This document shows positions 1 to 8,760 of a DNA stretch of 64,000 nt, piece by piece. The notes below the pieces were generated by a model that saw nothing but the letters and a program-made list of their open reading frames with translations, did not search any database and was not told the origin of the DNA. The stretch is taken from contig NZ_JXMS01000007.1 of assembly GCF_001672295.1 (NCBI RefSeq), positions 1-64,000 of the forward strand, read 5' to 3'. Positions within the stretch are counted from its first letter, which is position 1, and each line of letters begins with the position of its first letter. The DNA is from Halodesulfovibrio spirochaetisodalis (GTDB taxonomy: Bacteria; Desulfobacterota; Desulfovibrionia; Desulfovibrionales; Desulfovibrionaceae). Made by a program: the position numbers and the translations under genes.

Positions 1-68
1 ATTATATTTTCTCAATAATAAGCTTCATCTTACTATTTTTTTCACACTACAGCATTAAGTAATACACT

Positions 69-1733
69 ATGAAAAAAAGCAGCATACGTATTCTATTCTC
101 TCTAGTTGTATATTTGCTCGGAATTATTGCTTTCACTACATACGACTATGTAAACAGCAAAACAATTCTACTCAGTACTACAGATGAAAAACTTCAATTT
201 GCTGCATATGCAACTCATGCAATACTTGGGTCTGAATACCAGACAAGCATAAAACAAAAACAACTTGATGCGGCTTCCTACCTTGCCAAATCAAAATCAT
301 TATACAATGCGATACGAAACACAGATGTGGCGTACACGTACACCATGGTTAATAAAAAGGGAAAAGTTCTGTTCACCAGCACCAGTGCTTCTCCACAAGA
401 TATCGTGAACAAAAAGTACGAGGAACACCTTTCTGTGTATAACGATGCCAGTCCTGTTTTGCGACAGGCATTTTCTACAATGAAAATTACATATGAAAAT
501 TATCAGGATGGCGACGGTAGTTTCCGGTCTGTCTTTATCCCCTTCACAGCACCTGATGGAACCCGTTTTGTTTGCGGCGCTGATATCAGAATGAACCTTA
601 TCAACAAGCAGCTAAACAACATTATCTTTATCGGCCTTGCTAAGGGTGCGATTCTGCTGCTTTTGATCACTCCTATCCTATGGGCGCTCTCCTGCCTTTC
701 AAAAGACGAGAAGAAAAATCTTCAGAAAAAAATTGATGAAGGAATGGCGGAGATTAACGACCTGAACACGCAACTGATGGATAAAATGGATGCAGCCAAA
801 CGCAACGAAGCACAAGCATTGCAGGCAAAGCAAAAAGCAGAAGAAGCACAGCTGCAAGCAAAACAAGCTGAAATAACAACTAAAAATAATGTAGCAAATA
901 CGCTTGAAATATCTTCAAAACATATTTCTGAAACGAGCAACAACCTCGTCACTCAAGTTGAACACGTGGCACATGGCGCTGAAACTCAAAGACTACGAAC
1001 CTTAGAAACAGCCACTTCTATGGAACAGATGACAGCAGCGGTTCTGGAAGTATCTTCCAACGCTTCAGCAACAGCAGAAAAAACAGAGCACGCTCAGGCT
1101 GTTGCTCAATCCGGCCTGACCATTGTTGAAGAGGTCATTTCGTCTGTAGGGACAGTGTCTGAGCATGCAAAGGATATGCGTTTCAGTCTTCACGCACTAG
1201 GAGATGAAGCACAAGGAATCAGCGTTGTTATTGATGTGATTAATGACATTGCAGACCAGACAAACTTGCTTGCATTGAACGCTGCAATTGAAGCTGCCCG
1301 TGCAGGCGAAGCTGGTCGAGGATTCTCAGTGGTTGCTGATGAGGTGCGAAAATTGGCCGAAAAGACCGTTGCTGCAACAAAAGAAGTGGAAGCTGCTGTC
1401 AGCTCTATCCAAAAACTTACTGACAACAATATTGACCACATGGATGAGACAAACGAGGTGGTAGCTCGTACCACAAAACTTGCCCGTAACGCAGGCGGGA
1501 CTCTGCAGGACATTGTGAAGCTTGTTACCGACAGTTCTGATCAAGTACGGCAAATCGCCACGGCAAGTGAAGAACAGTCAGAAGCAACAGAGCATATCAA
1601 TAAGGCCGTTGAAGAGATTAATTCAATCTCAACCAATACAGCCGAAGAGATTGCCCAGTCTACAAAGGCAATAACAAAACTTGCTGAGCAGTCTGTCCAT
1701 CTGAACACACTGGTTGAATCACTAAGAACGTAA
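69..1733 (+). CDS. Methyl-accepting chemotaxis protein without an obvious HAMP domain
   Basis: This is a transmembrane chemoreceptor that would signal through CheW/CheA to the flagellar motor. Residues about 8-28 form the first membrane segment, then a periplasmic region of roughly 160 residues, and a second membrane segment at about 186-210. The cytoplasmic half carries the highly conserved hairpin tip ([18 protein letters not shown], followed by [14 protein letters not shown]), which is diagnostic for the family. Between the second membrane segment and the signalling domain lies an Ala/Lys/Gln/Glu-rich coiled coil (about 215-275) rather than a recognisable HAMP module. The start has no strong Shine-Dalgarno site, but the hydrophobic N-terminus begins right after it. 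The gene is monocistronic and is followed by a strong terminator. The ligand is unknown. Confidence 0.93.
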   Translation: MKKSSIRILFSLVVYLLGIIAFTTYDYVNSKTILLSTTDEKLQFAAYATHAILGSEYQTSIKQKQLDAASYLAKSKSLYNAIRNTDVAYTYTMVNKKGKVLFTSTSASPQDIVNKKYEEHLSVYNDASPVLRQAFSTMKITYENYQDGDGSFRSVFIPFTAPDGTRFVCGADIRMNLINKQLNNIIFIGLAKGAILLLLITPILWALSCLSKDEKKNLQKKIDEGMAEINDLNTQLMDKMDAAKRNEAQALQAKQKAEEAQLQAKQAEITTKNNVANTLEISSKHISETSNNLVTQVEHVAHGAETQRLRTLETATSMEQMTAAVLEVSSNASATAEKTEHAQAVAQSGLTIVEEVISSVGTVSEHAKDMRFSLHALGDEAQGISVVIDVINDIADQTNLLALNAAIEAARAGEAGRGFSVVADEVRKLAEKTVAATKEVEAAVSSIQKLTDNNIDHMDETNEVVARTTKLARNAGGTLQDIVKLVTDSSDQVRQIATASEEQSEATEHINKAVEEINSISTNTAEEIAQSTKAITKLAEQSVHLNTLVESLRT

Positions 1734-1840
1734 CTGTCATATTTTTTCCAAGTAACCTGCCGCCAATTTCGTGTATATAACCTCTCCTTACACAATTGAA
1801 AGGCATTACTTGTACAAGATTGAACGCCTCAATCTTTATA

Positions 1841-1877
1841 ACTGGCGGGTGTAGGGCCCGCCAGTTTTCATTTTTTT
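1841..1877 (+). terminator. Intrinsic terminator of the chemoreceptor gene
   Basis: A perfect 9-bp GC-rich stem (ACTGGCGGG / CCCGCCAGT) with a 7-nt loop is followed by a T-rich tract on the plus strand. It lies about 110 bp after the chemoreceptor stop and before the convergent lipoprotein gene. Confidence 0.88.
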
Positions 1878-1910
1878 AGACCACACCAAGCTGGCTCTTT
1901 ATAGCCTGTG

Positions 1911-2672
1911 CTATTCAAACGTGGTGTCTGGCAATACTTCCGCCTTTCCATCCTGTACAAGAACATCAATACGGTACGTAACCATTGGGTCGCCGTAGTG
2001 ATCAAATGAGAACATCACCTTGTTGTACGGTGAGAGAATAGGAACGTCTTCACCATCGGTCAGGCGCAAATTATGCCCGTCCTGCACATAAATTTCTTCC
2101 TGCACTGCGGCTGCACGTGCTTTGTTAATGACATCATCACGAGTTATTGTAGGCTGAACAGAAGGGTTTAGCGGATATTTTTTTCCATCAAAGCGCATTA
2201 CGTGCTGCACGCCCCTGCTTGTGATAATCAGGTCGTTCCAACCATGTGTTTTTTTCTCTGAGACAAAAACAGGCGTATCCGACACAGTAAATCTGGATAG
2301 TATCTGTCCGCCACTGGAGAAAAGATATGCCGAGCAGCCGCCAGTGCCGCAGAAATATTGATCGCGAATCAATACCATCAGCTCAGATTCCCCGTCTCCG
2401 TTTATATCAGCCTGCCCGTATTTATATGGAGTACGTTCTGTCGGCATGGAAAGCTTCTCCGGCGCAAAAATACGCTGCTCAACTAAAGCAGATACTTCTA
2501 CATCGGTGAACTCCCCATAAAACTGCTCTTCCGGACATGTCGTTTTTTCATCAGTAACTACGTTTCGCTGCCCAAGCAGATCACTATCCACCACTTTACA
2601 GCCGCTTAGTATAAAAAAGACTAAGAAACCAACTGTAATGTATCGTAAGGTATCCCATCTATTCTGCTTCAT
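1911..2672 (-). CDS. Putative lipoprotein of unknown function
   Basis: This 253-residue protein has a basic N-terminus, a hydrophobic stretch and a lipobox ending L-S-G-C. It is therefore probably lipidated and anchored in the outer or inner membrane. The start at 2672 was preferred over an upstream in-frame ATG at 2705 because GGAAG lies 5 nt before it and because the signal peptide then has normal length. The mature part contains a calcium-loop-like segment (DINGDGESEL) and a Cys pair in a CGTGGC context, as in FG-GAP or EF-hand-like secreted proteins. It is transcribed convergently with the chemoreceptor and stands alone. I do not recognise a named family. Confidence 0.8.
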   Translation of the reverse strand: MKQNRWDTLRYITVGFLVFFILSGCKVVDSDLLGQRNVVTDEKTTCPEEQFYGEFTDVEVSALVEQRIFAPEKLSMPTERTPYKYGQADINGDGESELMVLIRDQYFCGTGGCSAYLFSSGGQILSRFTVSDTPVFVSEKKTHGWNDLIITSRGVQHVMRFDGKKYPLNPSVQPTITRDDVINKARAAAVQEEIYVQDGHNLRLTDGEDVPILSPYNKVMFSFDHYGDPMVTYRIDVLVQDGKAEVLPDTTFE

Positions 2673-3067
2673 ACGACTTCCATTATGTCTGTTGTGCAAT
2701 TGCATTTACAACGTAATTCTACAGCTGTTACGCACGCATCATCACTGCAACTGCTTTTCTTTCTTACGTGAAATTCCTACTTCTGCATTCGTTTGTCAAT
2801 GGAGCTGGTACAGCTAACATACTCCTCTGCTCTCCCCTCCTGCCCAACTGTTTCCCAAAAAAAACGCACTCTCCCTGCTTTTGTTTTTTGCTTCGGCAAG
2901 GTAAAGTCATCTGGATGATATAGTGCAGGCAATCATCAGATAGATGACCCCCCCGTACATTACGGCGTCATGCTAATTATCTGTCCGCGTACAGGCAGCT
3001 TTGCGCAGCCTATATCCTGTTGTCTGCAAGAAAGTTTCAGCATTTACTACCAATTGCGGAGAAGATC
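2673..3067. promoter_or_regulatory. Divergent intergenic region with a long stem-loop
   Basis: This is the divergent gap between the lipoprotein and the aminotransferase. The main feature is a stem-loop at 2906-2948: GTCATCT pairs with AGATGAC, and nested GATGAT pairs with ATCATC around a 12-nt loop. A run of seven C residues follows it. It could be a leader structure of the aminotransferase operon. It matches no riboswitch class that I can name, and no small gene with a convincing start is visible. Confidence 0.4.
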
Positions 3068-4228
3068 ATGCTTAACAAAAAAAGATTGTTAGCACCGGGC
3101 CCTACCCCGGTTCCAGAACGTGTCCGTCTCGCATTAGCGCAAGACATGATCCATCACCGCAAGCCTGAGTTCAAAGCCATTATGGCGCAGGTTCAACAGC
3201 GGTTAAAAAAACTGTTCGGCACGACTCAACCTGTTATGCCGCTTGCCTGTTCCGGCACCGGCGTGATGACAGCAGCTGTAACCAACTTGTTTACAGCAGG
3301 TGAAAAAGTCTTAGTTATTGAAGCGGGTAAATTTGGCGAACGCTGGGGCGAAATTTGTGAAGCCAGCAACATTCGCGTTGAAAAGCTTACCCTCGACTGG
3401 GGCAAAGCCGCTAGTGCGGAAGCTGTTGCAAACATGCTGGACATGCATCCAGATTGTACCGGTGTGCTCATCCAGCTATCCGAAACTTCCACCGGAGTGC
3501 TCCACCCTGTTGACGAAATCGCCAGAGTAACAAAAGACCACGATGTTCTGCTGGTGGTGGATGGCATTTCTGCTGTTTCCATTTCCCCGTGCAAAATGGA
3601 CGAATGGGGCATTGACTGCCTGCTTACCGGCTCCCAGAAAGGCCTTATGCTTCCTCCGGGACTCGGACTTATCGCATGCAGTGAGCGCGCATGGAAAAAG
3701 GCTGAATCCGTAACGCCTTCCTGCTTCTATTTTAATCTGCGTGCAGAAAAACAAAAAATTTCACAGGATCAGACCCTGTTTACCACCCCTGTAAGCCTTA
3801 TCGTCGGACTCAACGAAAGCCTTGCAATGTTTGAAGAAACAGGATTTGATACCATTTTTAGAAAGCAATGGGCTTTGACCATGATGGCACGTACCGCTGC
3901 TACGGAAATGGGGCTGGAACTGCTTGCTAAAGATCACTTCACATGGGGTCTTACAAGCGTACTGGTACCGGAAAACGTAGATGCAGGCGAAGTGCTTGAA
4001 TACGCCAAGGAGAATTTCGGAGTCATCCTTGCCGGAGGTCAGGCACACATGAAAGGGCGACTTATCCGCATCGGGCACATGGGCTGGGTTGACTGGGCAG
4101 ACCTTGCTGCCGGCCTGCATGCTTTAGCTGAAGGCTGTAAAGCATGTGGCGGCAACATCAATTCCGGATATCTGGAAAAAGGGTTGCAAGCATATCACAG
4201 TGCATTGAATGCCTCTGACTTATCATAA
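3068..4228 (+). CDS. Class V aminotransferase (alanine-glyoxylate / serine-pyruvate type)
   Basis: This 386-residue PLP-dependent aminotransferase belongs to the alanine-glyoxylate/serine-pyruvate transaminase branch of fold type I. The N-terminus shows the typical LLAPGPTPVPERV substrate-loop motif. The PLP lysine lies in the TGSQKGLMLPPG motif, with the aspartate of VVDGISAVS before it. I chose the start at 3068 because GGAG sits 7 nt upstream; a TTG at 3020 is in frame but has no ribosome site. The gene is 12 nt upstream of a DUF1844 gene and shares an operon with argC. The amino donor cannot be told from sequence; glyoxylate or pyruvate is the likely acceptor by family. Confidence 0.9.
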   Translation: MLNKKRLLAPGPTPVPERVRLALAQDMIHHRKPEFKAIMAQVQQRLKKLFGTTQPVMPLACSGTGVMTAAVTNLFTAGEKVLVIEAGKFGERWGEICEASNIRVEKLTLDWGKAASAEAVANMLDMHPDCTGVLIQLSETSTGVLHPVDEIARVTKDHDVLLVVDGISAVSISPCKMDEWGIDCLLTGSQKGLMLPPGLGLIACSERAWKKAESVTPSCFYFNLRAEKQKISQDQTLFTTPVSLIVGLNESLAMFEETGFDTIFRKQWALTMMARTAATEMGLELLAKDHFTWGLTSVLVPENVDAGEVLEYAKENFGVILAGGQAHMKGRLIRIGHMGWVDWADLAAGLHALAEGCKACGGNINSGYLEKGLQAYHSALNASDLS

Positions 4229-4240
4229 AAGGAGCGCACC

Positions 4241-4516
4241 ATGGCTGATCAAAACGCTGAACATACCGGCATGCCGGAAGTAACGTTCTCGACATTTATT
4301 CTTTCAATCGGTTCTTCCGCGCTGGTTCAACTTGGCGAAGTAGCTGACCCTGAAAGCGGACAGATGGTGGAAAACCTGCTTGCAGCAAAGCACTCCATCG
4401 ACATTCTCTCCATGCTTCAGGAAAAAACAAAGTCCTGCCTTGAAGCAGACGAGAAGCAGCTGCTCGATACCCTGCTCTATGACTTACGTATGAAATACGT
4501 AATGAAAACAAAATAA
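4241..4516 (+). CDS. DUF1844 family protein
   Basis: This 91-residue, mostly helical protein matches the DUF1844 pattern: a central FSTFILSIGSSALVQLGE segment, followed by an amphipathic stretch with regularly spaced Leu and Asp/Lys and ending in a short basic tail. A good ribosome site (AAGGAG) precedes the ATG. It sits between the aminotransferase and argC with gaps of only 12 and 24 nt, so it is cotranscribed with them. No biochemical role is established for the family. It has no signal peptide or membrane segment and should be cytoplasmic. Confidence 0.85.
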   Translation: MADQNAEHTGMPEVTFSTFILSIGSSALVQLGEVADPESGQMVENLLAAKHSIDILSMLQEKTKSCLEADEKQLLDTLLYDLRMKYVMKTK

Positions 4517-4540
4517 CCACCAACGAAAGGTGTGATGCAA

Positions 4541-5593
4541 ATGGCACAGACAAAAGTAGGCTTAGTAGGGGTTACCGGATACACCGGCATGGAACTGATG
4601 CGCCTTTTGCAGAATCATGACCACTTCGAACTTGTGCGTGTTACCTCACGCGCAGAAGCCGGAAAAAAACTTTCCGAAATTTACCCGTTCATGCAAGGCA
4701 TGGACAATGGTGAACTTCCCATCACCGAACCGGATGCAGATGACCTTGCGCAGGCATGCGACCTTGTTTTCCTTGCCGTACCGCACCGTACCGCTATGGA
4801 AATCGCTGCGGTTCTGCTGGAAAAAGGTCTCAAAGTTGTTGACCTGTCCGCAGATTTTCGTCTGCGAAGCAAAGATGAATACGAACACTGGTACGCGTGT
4901 GAACACACCCAGTGCGAGCTGCTCAGTCAGGCCGTCTACGGACTGCCGGAACTGTATGCAGAGTCCATCACGCAGGCACAGCTTATTGCAAACCCGGGAT
5001 GCTACCCTACATCCGCAATCCTCGGCCTGTATCCGGCGCTTAACGAAGATTTCATCCTCAAAAGCGGTATTGTTGTAGACTCCAAGTCCGGCTCCACAGG
5101 CGCAGGCAGAAAGGCAAGCGTGGGAACCCTGTTCTGCGAAGTCTCTGACAATTTCAAAGCATACGGCCTGACTACACACCGTCATACTCCTGAAATTGAA
5201 CAGGAACTTTCCGTTATCGCGCAGGACGACATCACGGTTTCTTTCAATACGCATTTACTGCCGATCAACCGCGGCATCCTGTCCACAATCTACACGACCC
5301 TGTCAAAAGACATGACGCTGGATGACGTACATGCAATCTATGAAGAAGCCTATCGCCTGCATCCGTGGGTTCGTGTACTCCCAACAGGCAAGCTTCCTGA
5401 AACCAAGCATGTACGCGGCACCATGTTCTGCGACATCGGTCTTGTTATAGACAAGCGTACCAACCGCCTCATTATTGTAAGTGCCATCGACAACCTCTGT
5501 CGCGGTGCATCTGGTCAGGCTCTTGCGAACGCAAACCTCATGTGCGGAATCAATATGAACGAAGGCTTACAGCTTGCACCGCTAATGCCGTAG
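4541..5593 (+). CDS. argC: N-acetyl-gamma-glutamyl-phosphate reductase
   Basis: ArgC performs the third step of arginine synthesis, the NADPH-dependent reduction of N-acetylglutamyl phosphate to the semialdehyde. The N-terminus has the dinucleotide-binding signature VGLVGVTGYTGMEL. The catalytic cysteine is Cys154 in ANPGCYPTSA, and the family motif with the catalytic histidine region (THRHTPEIEQEL) follows. At 350 residues the length is normal. Three in-frame starts lie close together (GTG 4532, ATG 4535, ATG 4541); 4541 gives the best spacing to the AAAGG ribosome site. It is the last gene of the aminotransferase-DUF1844-argC operon. No other arg genes are in the window. Confidence 0.95.
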   Translation: MAQTKVGLVGVTGYTGMELMRLLQNHDHFELVRVTSRAEAGKKLSEIYPFMQGMDNGELPITEPDADDLAQACDLVFLAVPHRTAMEIAAVLLEKGLKVVDLSADFRLRSKDEYEHWYACEHTQCELLSQAVYGLPELYAESITQAQLIANPGCYPTSAILGLYPALNEDFILKSGIVVDSKSGSTGAGRKASVGTLFCEVSDNFKAYGLTTHRHTPEIEQELSVIAQDDITVSFNTHLLPINRGILSTIYTTLSKDMTLDDVHAIYEEAYRLHPWVRVLPTGKLPETKHVRGTMFCDIGLVIDKRTNRLIIVSAIDNLCRGASGQALANANLMCGINMNEGLQLAPLMP

Positions 5594-5647
5594 CGATCTG
5601 GGTAGAAGACGTAGAAGGCTGTTGAGAATGTTTTCTCTTTTGTTGTC

Positions 5648-5710
5648 TCCGACGGGCAGGCGGGCGTTGCCCCCTGCACCCCCACAAGGGGACACGTCCC
5701 CTTGACCCCA
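5648..5710 (+). repeat. Degenerate copy of a GC-rich dispersed repeat
   Basis: The segment GGCGGGCG...CCCCTGCACCCC...GGGGAC...GTCCCCTTGACCCC resembles the two repeats near 46.2 and 46.4 kb in order and spacing, with several substitutions. It is not coding: the overlapping open frames are proline/glycine-rich artefacts. Confidence 0.6.
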
Positions 5711-5781
5711 AGTATACGCGACTCCTTCCGTTTCTTTTTTCGTTGGAAGCCGCCAATACGCCACCTTTCTGAGAATAAACT

Positions 5782-5816
5782 AAAGGGTTGGTCTTCAAAT
5801 TGAGACCAACCCTTTT
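5782..5816. terminator. Bidirectional intrinsic terminator between argC and the DUF4344 gene
   Basis: A perfect 13-bp stem (AAAGGGTTGGTCT / AGACCAACCCTTT) with an 8-nt loop has an A-run on one side and a T-run on the other. It can therefore stop transcription from both convergent genes. Confidence 0.85.
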
Positions 5817-5900
5817 ATCGTTAGAGAAAGATAGTAATGCAAAAGCCGCGAGGTTACTCTAATAACGAGCTAGTATCGCATATAAAAGTTTCTAGAGATT

Positions 5901-5953
5901 CTTAAGAACCTCTTGCAAGAGGTTCTTAAGCCGCCGGAGGCAAAAAAAGTTGC
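5901..5953. repeat. 30-bp perfect palindrome joined to a repeat end
   Basis: Positions 5901-5930 form an uninterrupted perfect palindrome of 30 bp, beginning CTTAAGAACC and centred on TTGCAA. It is followed directly by CCGCCGGAGGC and an A-run. That junction is shared with the right end of the GC-rich repeat at 46391-46408. It lies just downstream of the minus-strand DUF4344 gene. Confidence 0.7.
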
Positions 5954-5954
5954 G

Positions 5955-6752
5955 CTAATATGCAGCCTCAGGGCGCCCAAACTGTCGTAACAACCCAGCC
6001 CAGATTTCAACTTTAATTTCAGCTTCGCGAACACATTCGTCAAGACGCTCTTTGGTAAAGTAATGCTCAAGCATTTCTTTTTCCAAATCTTCATCAGGCA
6101 GTACCCCGTACGCCATGCAGTATGTGTCCAATGCTCTGTTGCTGTTTACAACGATATTTCCCAGAAGCACCTCATCTGCGGCCAGCTGTAATTCTTTATC
6201 TTCAAGCAGGTAATAGTCTCCGGCAACAAGCGCCATATCCCTGCCTTCCTGAAAACTATCCAGCAAAGTCAGTACAGCAAAGTCAGTTACCGCAGTCTGC
6301 AAATCATTATTGGTTTTGTAATTAAACACATCAACCAACGCGACGCCCAATTCTCTCAAAATAGTATATGCCAACACAGATCCGCACAGTTCATCTAGTA
6401 CGTTCCCTACCAGATGTCCGGGATACTCCTTATCGAAACGCTTATTGCACTCCACCCAGAATTCATACGGGATATCAACAGTCTTTGTTTTACTGTCATA
6501 ATGCGGAAATGAAACATTACTGTCGGTAAATAAGATTCGTACAGGCTCAGGTAATTGGAGGTTGGTATTCACATAGGATGTTATTTGCTCAACAACCCCT
6601 GAGGCAATAATCGCATCCTTTGCTTTTTGCTGCAGATCGGTATCAGGATCTTCAAATTCATAGGAAAGTACATTTGTCTCTGCAAACACATGAGAGACAG
6701 GCGCCAACAAAGCCAGCACAACCAGTAGTGAACATATCCAATATTGTTTCAT
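5955..6752 (-). CDS. DUF4344-like exported protein with degenerate metallopeptidase site
   Basis: This 265-residue protein has a clean signal peptide (residues 1-24, cleavage after VFA) and a ribosome site containing GGAGG. Its architecture resembles the DUF4344 putative zinc metallopeptidases: an N-terminal beta region with IPYEFW, then a central helix where the family carries HExGH. Here that helix reads ILRELGVALVDVF, so both histidines are replaced (Arg133 and Val137) while Glu134 and Gly136 remain. The expected downstream acidic motif is also altered. It is probably a catalytically inactive, periplasmic or secreted relative. The family assignment rests on pattern recognition only. It is a single gene with its own terminator region. 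Confidence 0.7.
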   Translation of the reverse strand: MKQYWICSLLVVLALLAPVSHVFAETNVLSYEFEDPDTDLQQKAKDAIIASGVVEQITSYVNTNLQLPEPVRILFTDSNVSFPHYDSKTKTVDIPYEFWVECNKRFDKEYPGHLVGNVLDELCGSVLAYTILRELGVALVDVFNYKTNNDLQTAVTDFAVLTLLDSFQEGRDMALVAGDYYLLEDKELQLAADEVLLGNIVVNSNRALDTYCMAYGVLPDEDLEKEMLEHYFTKERLDECVREAEIKVEIWAGLLRQFGRPEAAY

Positions 6753-7337
6753 GGCGCCCTTCCTCCATGCCTGACAGCCCTATAACTTCTGAACCTTTTG
6801 GATACACTACAAAAATCTAGTATTTCATCCTCAGATTCAGCCATTGTATTTTGGTATCGTATTAGAATGCACGGTACCGAACTCTCAGGCAACATGCTTA
6901 TTTTTGCTTATCCATTACCACAGATCTTCTGCTTCTGCACTGTACTATTCAGCATCAGCCAACCAATACACATAATACTTTTTAAAAAAACATTATTGTT
7001 AATTGTTGTGAACAGTTGAAGGCAAGTAAATGGATACGCTAAAAAATGCAACTCATGCTACAAATTTCTAATCGCTTTAGGCACCTAAAACTTCTTTTTT
7101 TTGCTAAATATCACAATCAAAATGAGTAAAAGATCAATTTAATTAAACTTTAATCATTATACCAACATCCATATACTTTGTTCAGGCACATTTCGCTTTG
7201 ATTTTTCTTTTCGCATCAGGAGATGATTATTTTTTCCATTGTAGAATTTTTTTATACATAAGCCTTGTAACACTGTTCTGCTTTTTCTGTGGAAACCACA
7301 ACCACATAGAACAATATACAAACTGGGAGGTTTAGTT
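6753..7337. promoter_or_regulatory. Long AT-rich divergent region with a possible leader peptide and hairpin
   Basis: This 585-bp gap separates the divergent DUF4344 and permease genes. Upstream of the permease, 7223-7261 could encode a 12-residue peptide, MIIFSIVEFFYT, containing three Phe and one Tyr. AGGAG lies directly against its ATG, which is closer than normal. It is followed by a hairpin at 7275-7312 (outer GTTCT/AGAAC, inner TGTGG/CCACA). This layout recalls attenuation leaders of aromatic amino acid genes, but there is no clear terminator T-run. The rest of the gap shows only AT-rich promoter-like sequence. Confidence 0.3.
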
Positions 7338-8513
7338 ATGAACAAGAAGGCATTAAGTGCCGTCTGTATTGTTGCCGGCTCTACCATTGGTGCCGGCATG
7401 TTGGGACTGCCCATGGCGGTGGGTAATCTTGGCTTTACAATGAGCTGCGTACTACTTGTGTTCATGTGGGCACTTGCCCTGTATTCCGGTCTTCTGCTTG
7501 TTGAGGTAGATATGCAGGTTGGCCCCGGATTAAATTTCAACAAGATGGTCAAAAAAGTCTTAGGCTGGCCGGGGCAGATTATCGCTGTACTCAGTCTTGC
7601 ATTTTTACTCTACGCCCTACTTGTTGCGTATATCACGGGCATGGGCAGCATTCTTTCAAACATCCCGCAAGTTGCTGAACACAATATCAGCACCTCCGCC
7701 TGTTCCATGATCTTTGCGTTCACCATGGCGTTCATCGTCTTTTGTGGAACCAAAACCATTCTACGTTTTAATAACACATTCTTTTTGACCATGGTTTTGG
7801 CCATGGCATTTGCGTTCTTCTCACTGCGTACCTCTGTCAACATTGACAACCTGCTGAGTGTTGCCCCGAATTATGATTACCTGCTGGCGAGCCTTCCTAT
7901 TTTATTTGCTGCGTATGGCTACCATTTTTGCATTCCGAGCAGCTGCAAAATTGTAGAAGGAAACAGAACCACTCTTTACTGGGCAATCATCGCCGGCACC
8001 ATTGTTCCCCTTGCATGCTACGCATTATGGTTGTTCCTAGCGCTTGGCAGCGTGCCTATGACACAAATCGATCAAATGGCTGGCAATGTAGACTCTCTTA
8101 TTGCTGCAATTTCCCAAGGCTCAGTTTTTGTGAAAGCTGTGCTGTCCATTTTTGCGTCATTTGCACTTGTTACTTCATTCTTCGGTGTCTCCCTGTCACT
8201 CTATGACCTTGCCAGCGAGACGTTTTCTCTCAAGGAAACTCAGCTGCATCGTATTTTTGCAACCATCGTGGTCTTTGCACCACCAATTCTTGCTTCCTAT
8301 CTTTCCCCTGATAGCTTTATTGCCGCGCTTGCTCATGCTGGAGTCGGATTTGCCGTGCTCTGCCTGTGCCTGCCATGCGCAATGAGCTGGAAGCTACGAA
8401 ACGAGCGCAGCAAAAATAACATTGATGCACCGTATGAAGTTGCCGGAGGAAAATTAAGCATTGCTTTTGCTTCTGCCTGCGGCATTTTTATTATTGTTGC
8501 TGCGTACATTTAG
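7338..8513 (+). CDS. Aromatic amino acid permease (TyrP/Mtr/TnaB type)
   Basis: This inner-membrane transporter of the hydroxy/aromatic amino acid permease family would import tryptophan or tyrosine by proton symport. At 391 residues it has about 11 hydrophobic segments. The first carries the family signature VAGSTIGAGMLGLPMAVGNLGF, part of the substrate-binding region. An excellent GGGAGG ribosome site lies 8 nt upstream. It is monocistronic, between a long AT-rich leader and a strong stem-loop. Specificity (Trp versus Tyr) cannot be assigned from sequence. Confidence 0.9.
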   Translation: MNKKALSAVCIVAGSTIGAGMLGLPMAVGNLGFTMSCVLLVFMWALALYSGLLLVEVDMQVGPGLNFNKMVKKVLGWPGQIIAVLSLAFLLYALLVAYITGMGSILSNIPQVAEHNISTSACSMIFAFTMAFIVFCGTKTILRFNNTFFLTMVLAMAFAFFSLRTSVNIDNLLSVAPNYDYLLASLPILFAAYGYHFCIPSSCKIVEGNRTTLYWAIIAGTIVPLACYALWLFLALGSVPMTQIDQMAGNVDSLIAAISQGSVFVKAVLSIFASFALVTSFFGVSLSLYDLASETFSLKETQLHRIFATIVVFAPPILASYLSPDSFIAALAHAGVGFAVLCLCLPCAMSWKLRNERSKNNIDAPYEVAGGKLSIAFASACGIFIIVAAYI

Positions 8514-8530
8514 CCCCCACAATACGCATA

Positions 8531-8562
8531 AAAAAAGGCGCCCGTTCATAACGGGCGCCAAG
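8531..8562. terminator. Intrinsic terminator, best in the minus direction
   Basis: A perfect 9-bp stem (GGCGCCCGT / ACGGGCGCC) with a 5-nt loop lies 20 nt after the permease stop. On the minus strand it is followed by an uninterrupted T-run, so it can also end transcripts coming from rdgB. On the plus strand the T-run is weak. Confidence 0.75.
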
Positions 8563-8585
8563 GCTTTTACCAAAGCTTTTCAACC

Positions 8586-8735
8586 AGACTGAGACAAGTC
8601 TGTGCAGTGCAAGGCGCAAGAAAAACTCAAGGGCGAAGCATAGTAACCCTATGTGAGTTGTTGACTTTTTCGAAGCAACACAGCAATGCGCGGGGTTGTC
8701 ATCAACCTGGGCGCCCAGTTATAACGGGCGCTTTC
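8586..8735. repeat. Structured intergenic element of nested inverted repeats
   Basis: The gap holds several nested inverted arms. AGACT/AGTCT lies at 8586-8601. GCAGTGC (8604) faces GCAATGC (8683), AACTCA (8624) faces TGAGTT (8654), and CATAG/CTATG closes around TAACC at 8639-8653. An additional GCGCCC/GGGCGC pair lies at 8711-8731. Such a long imperfect stem is typical of a dispersed REP/MITE-like element rather than of a gene. Confidence 0.5.
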
Positions 8736-8760
8736 AAAAAATATATTTACTTACACGTTC

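Noticed and set aside
5550-5798. Arg/Gly/Pro-rich minus frames downstream of argC
   Set aside because: They overlap the degenerate GC-rich repeat and a terminator and show no coding pattern.
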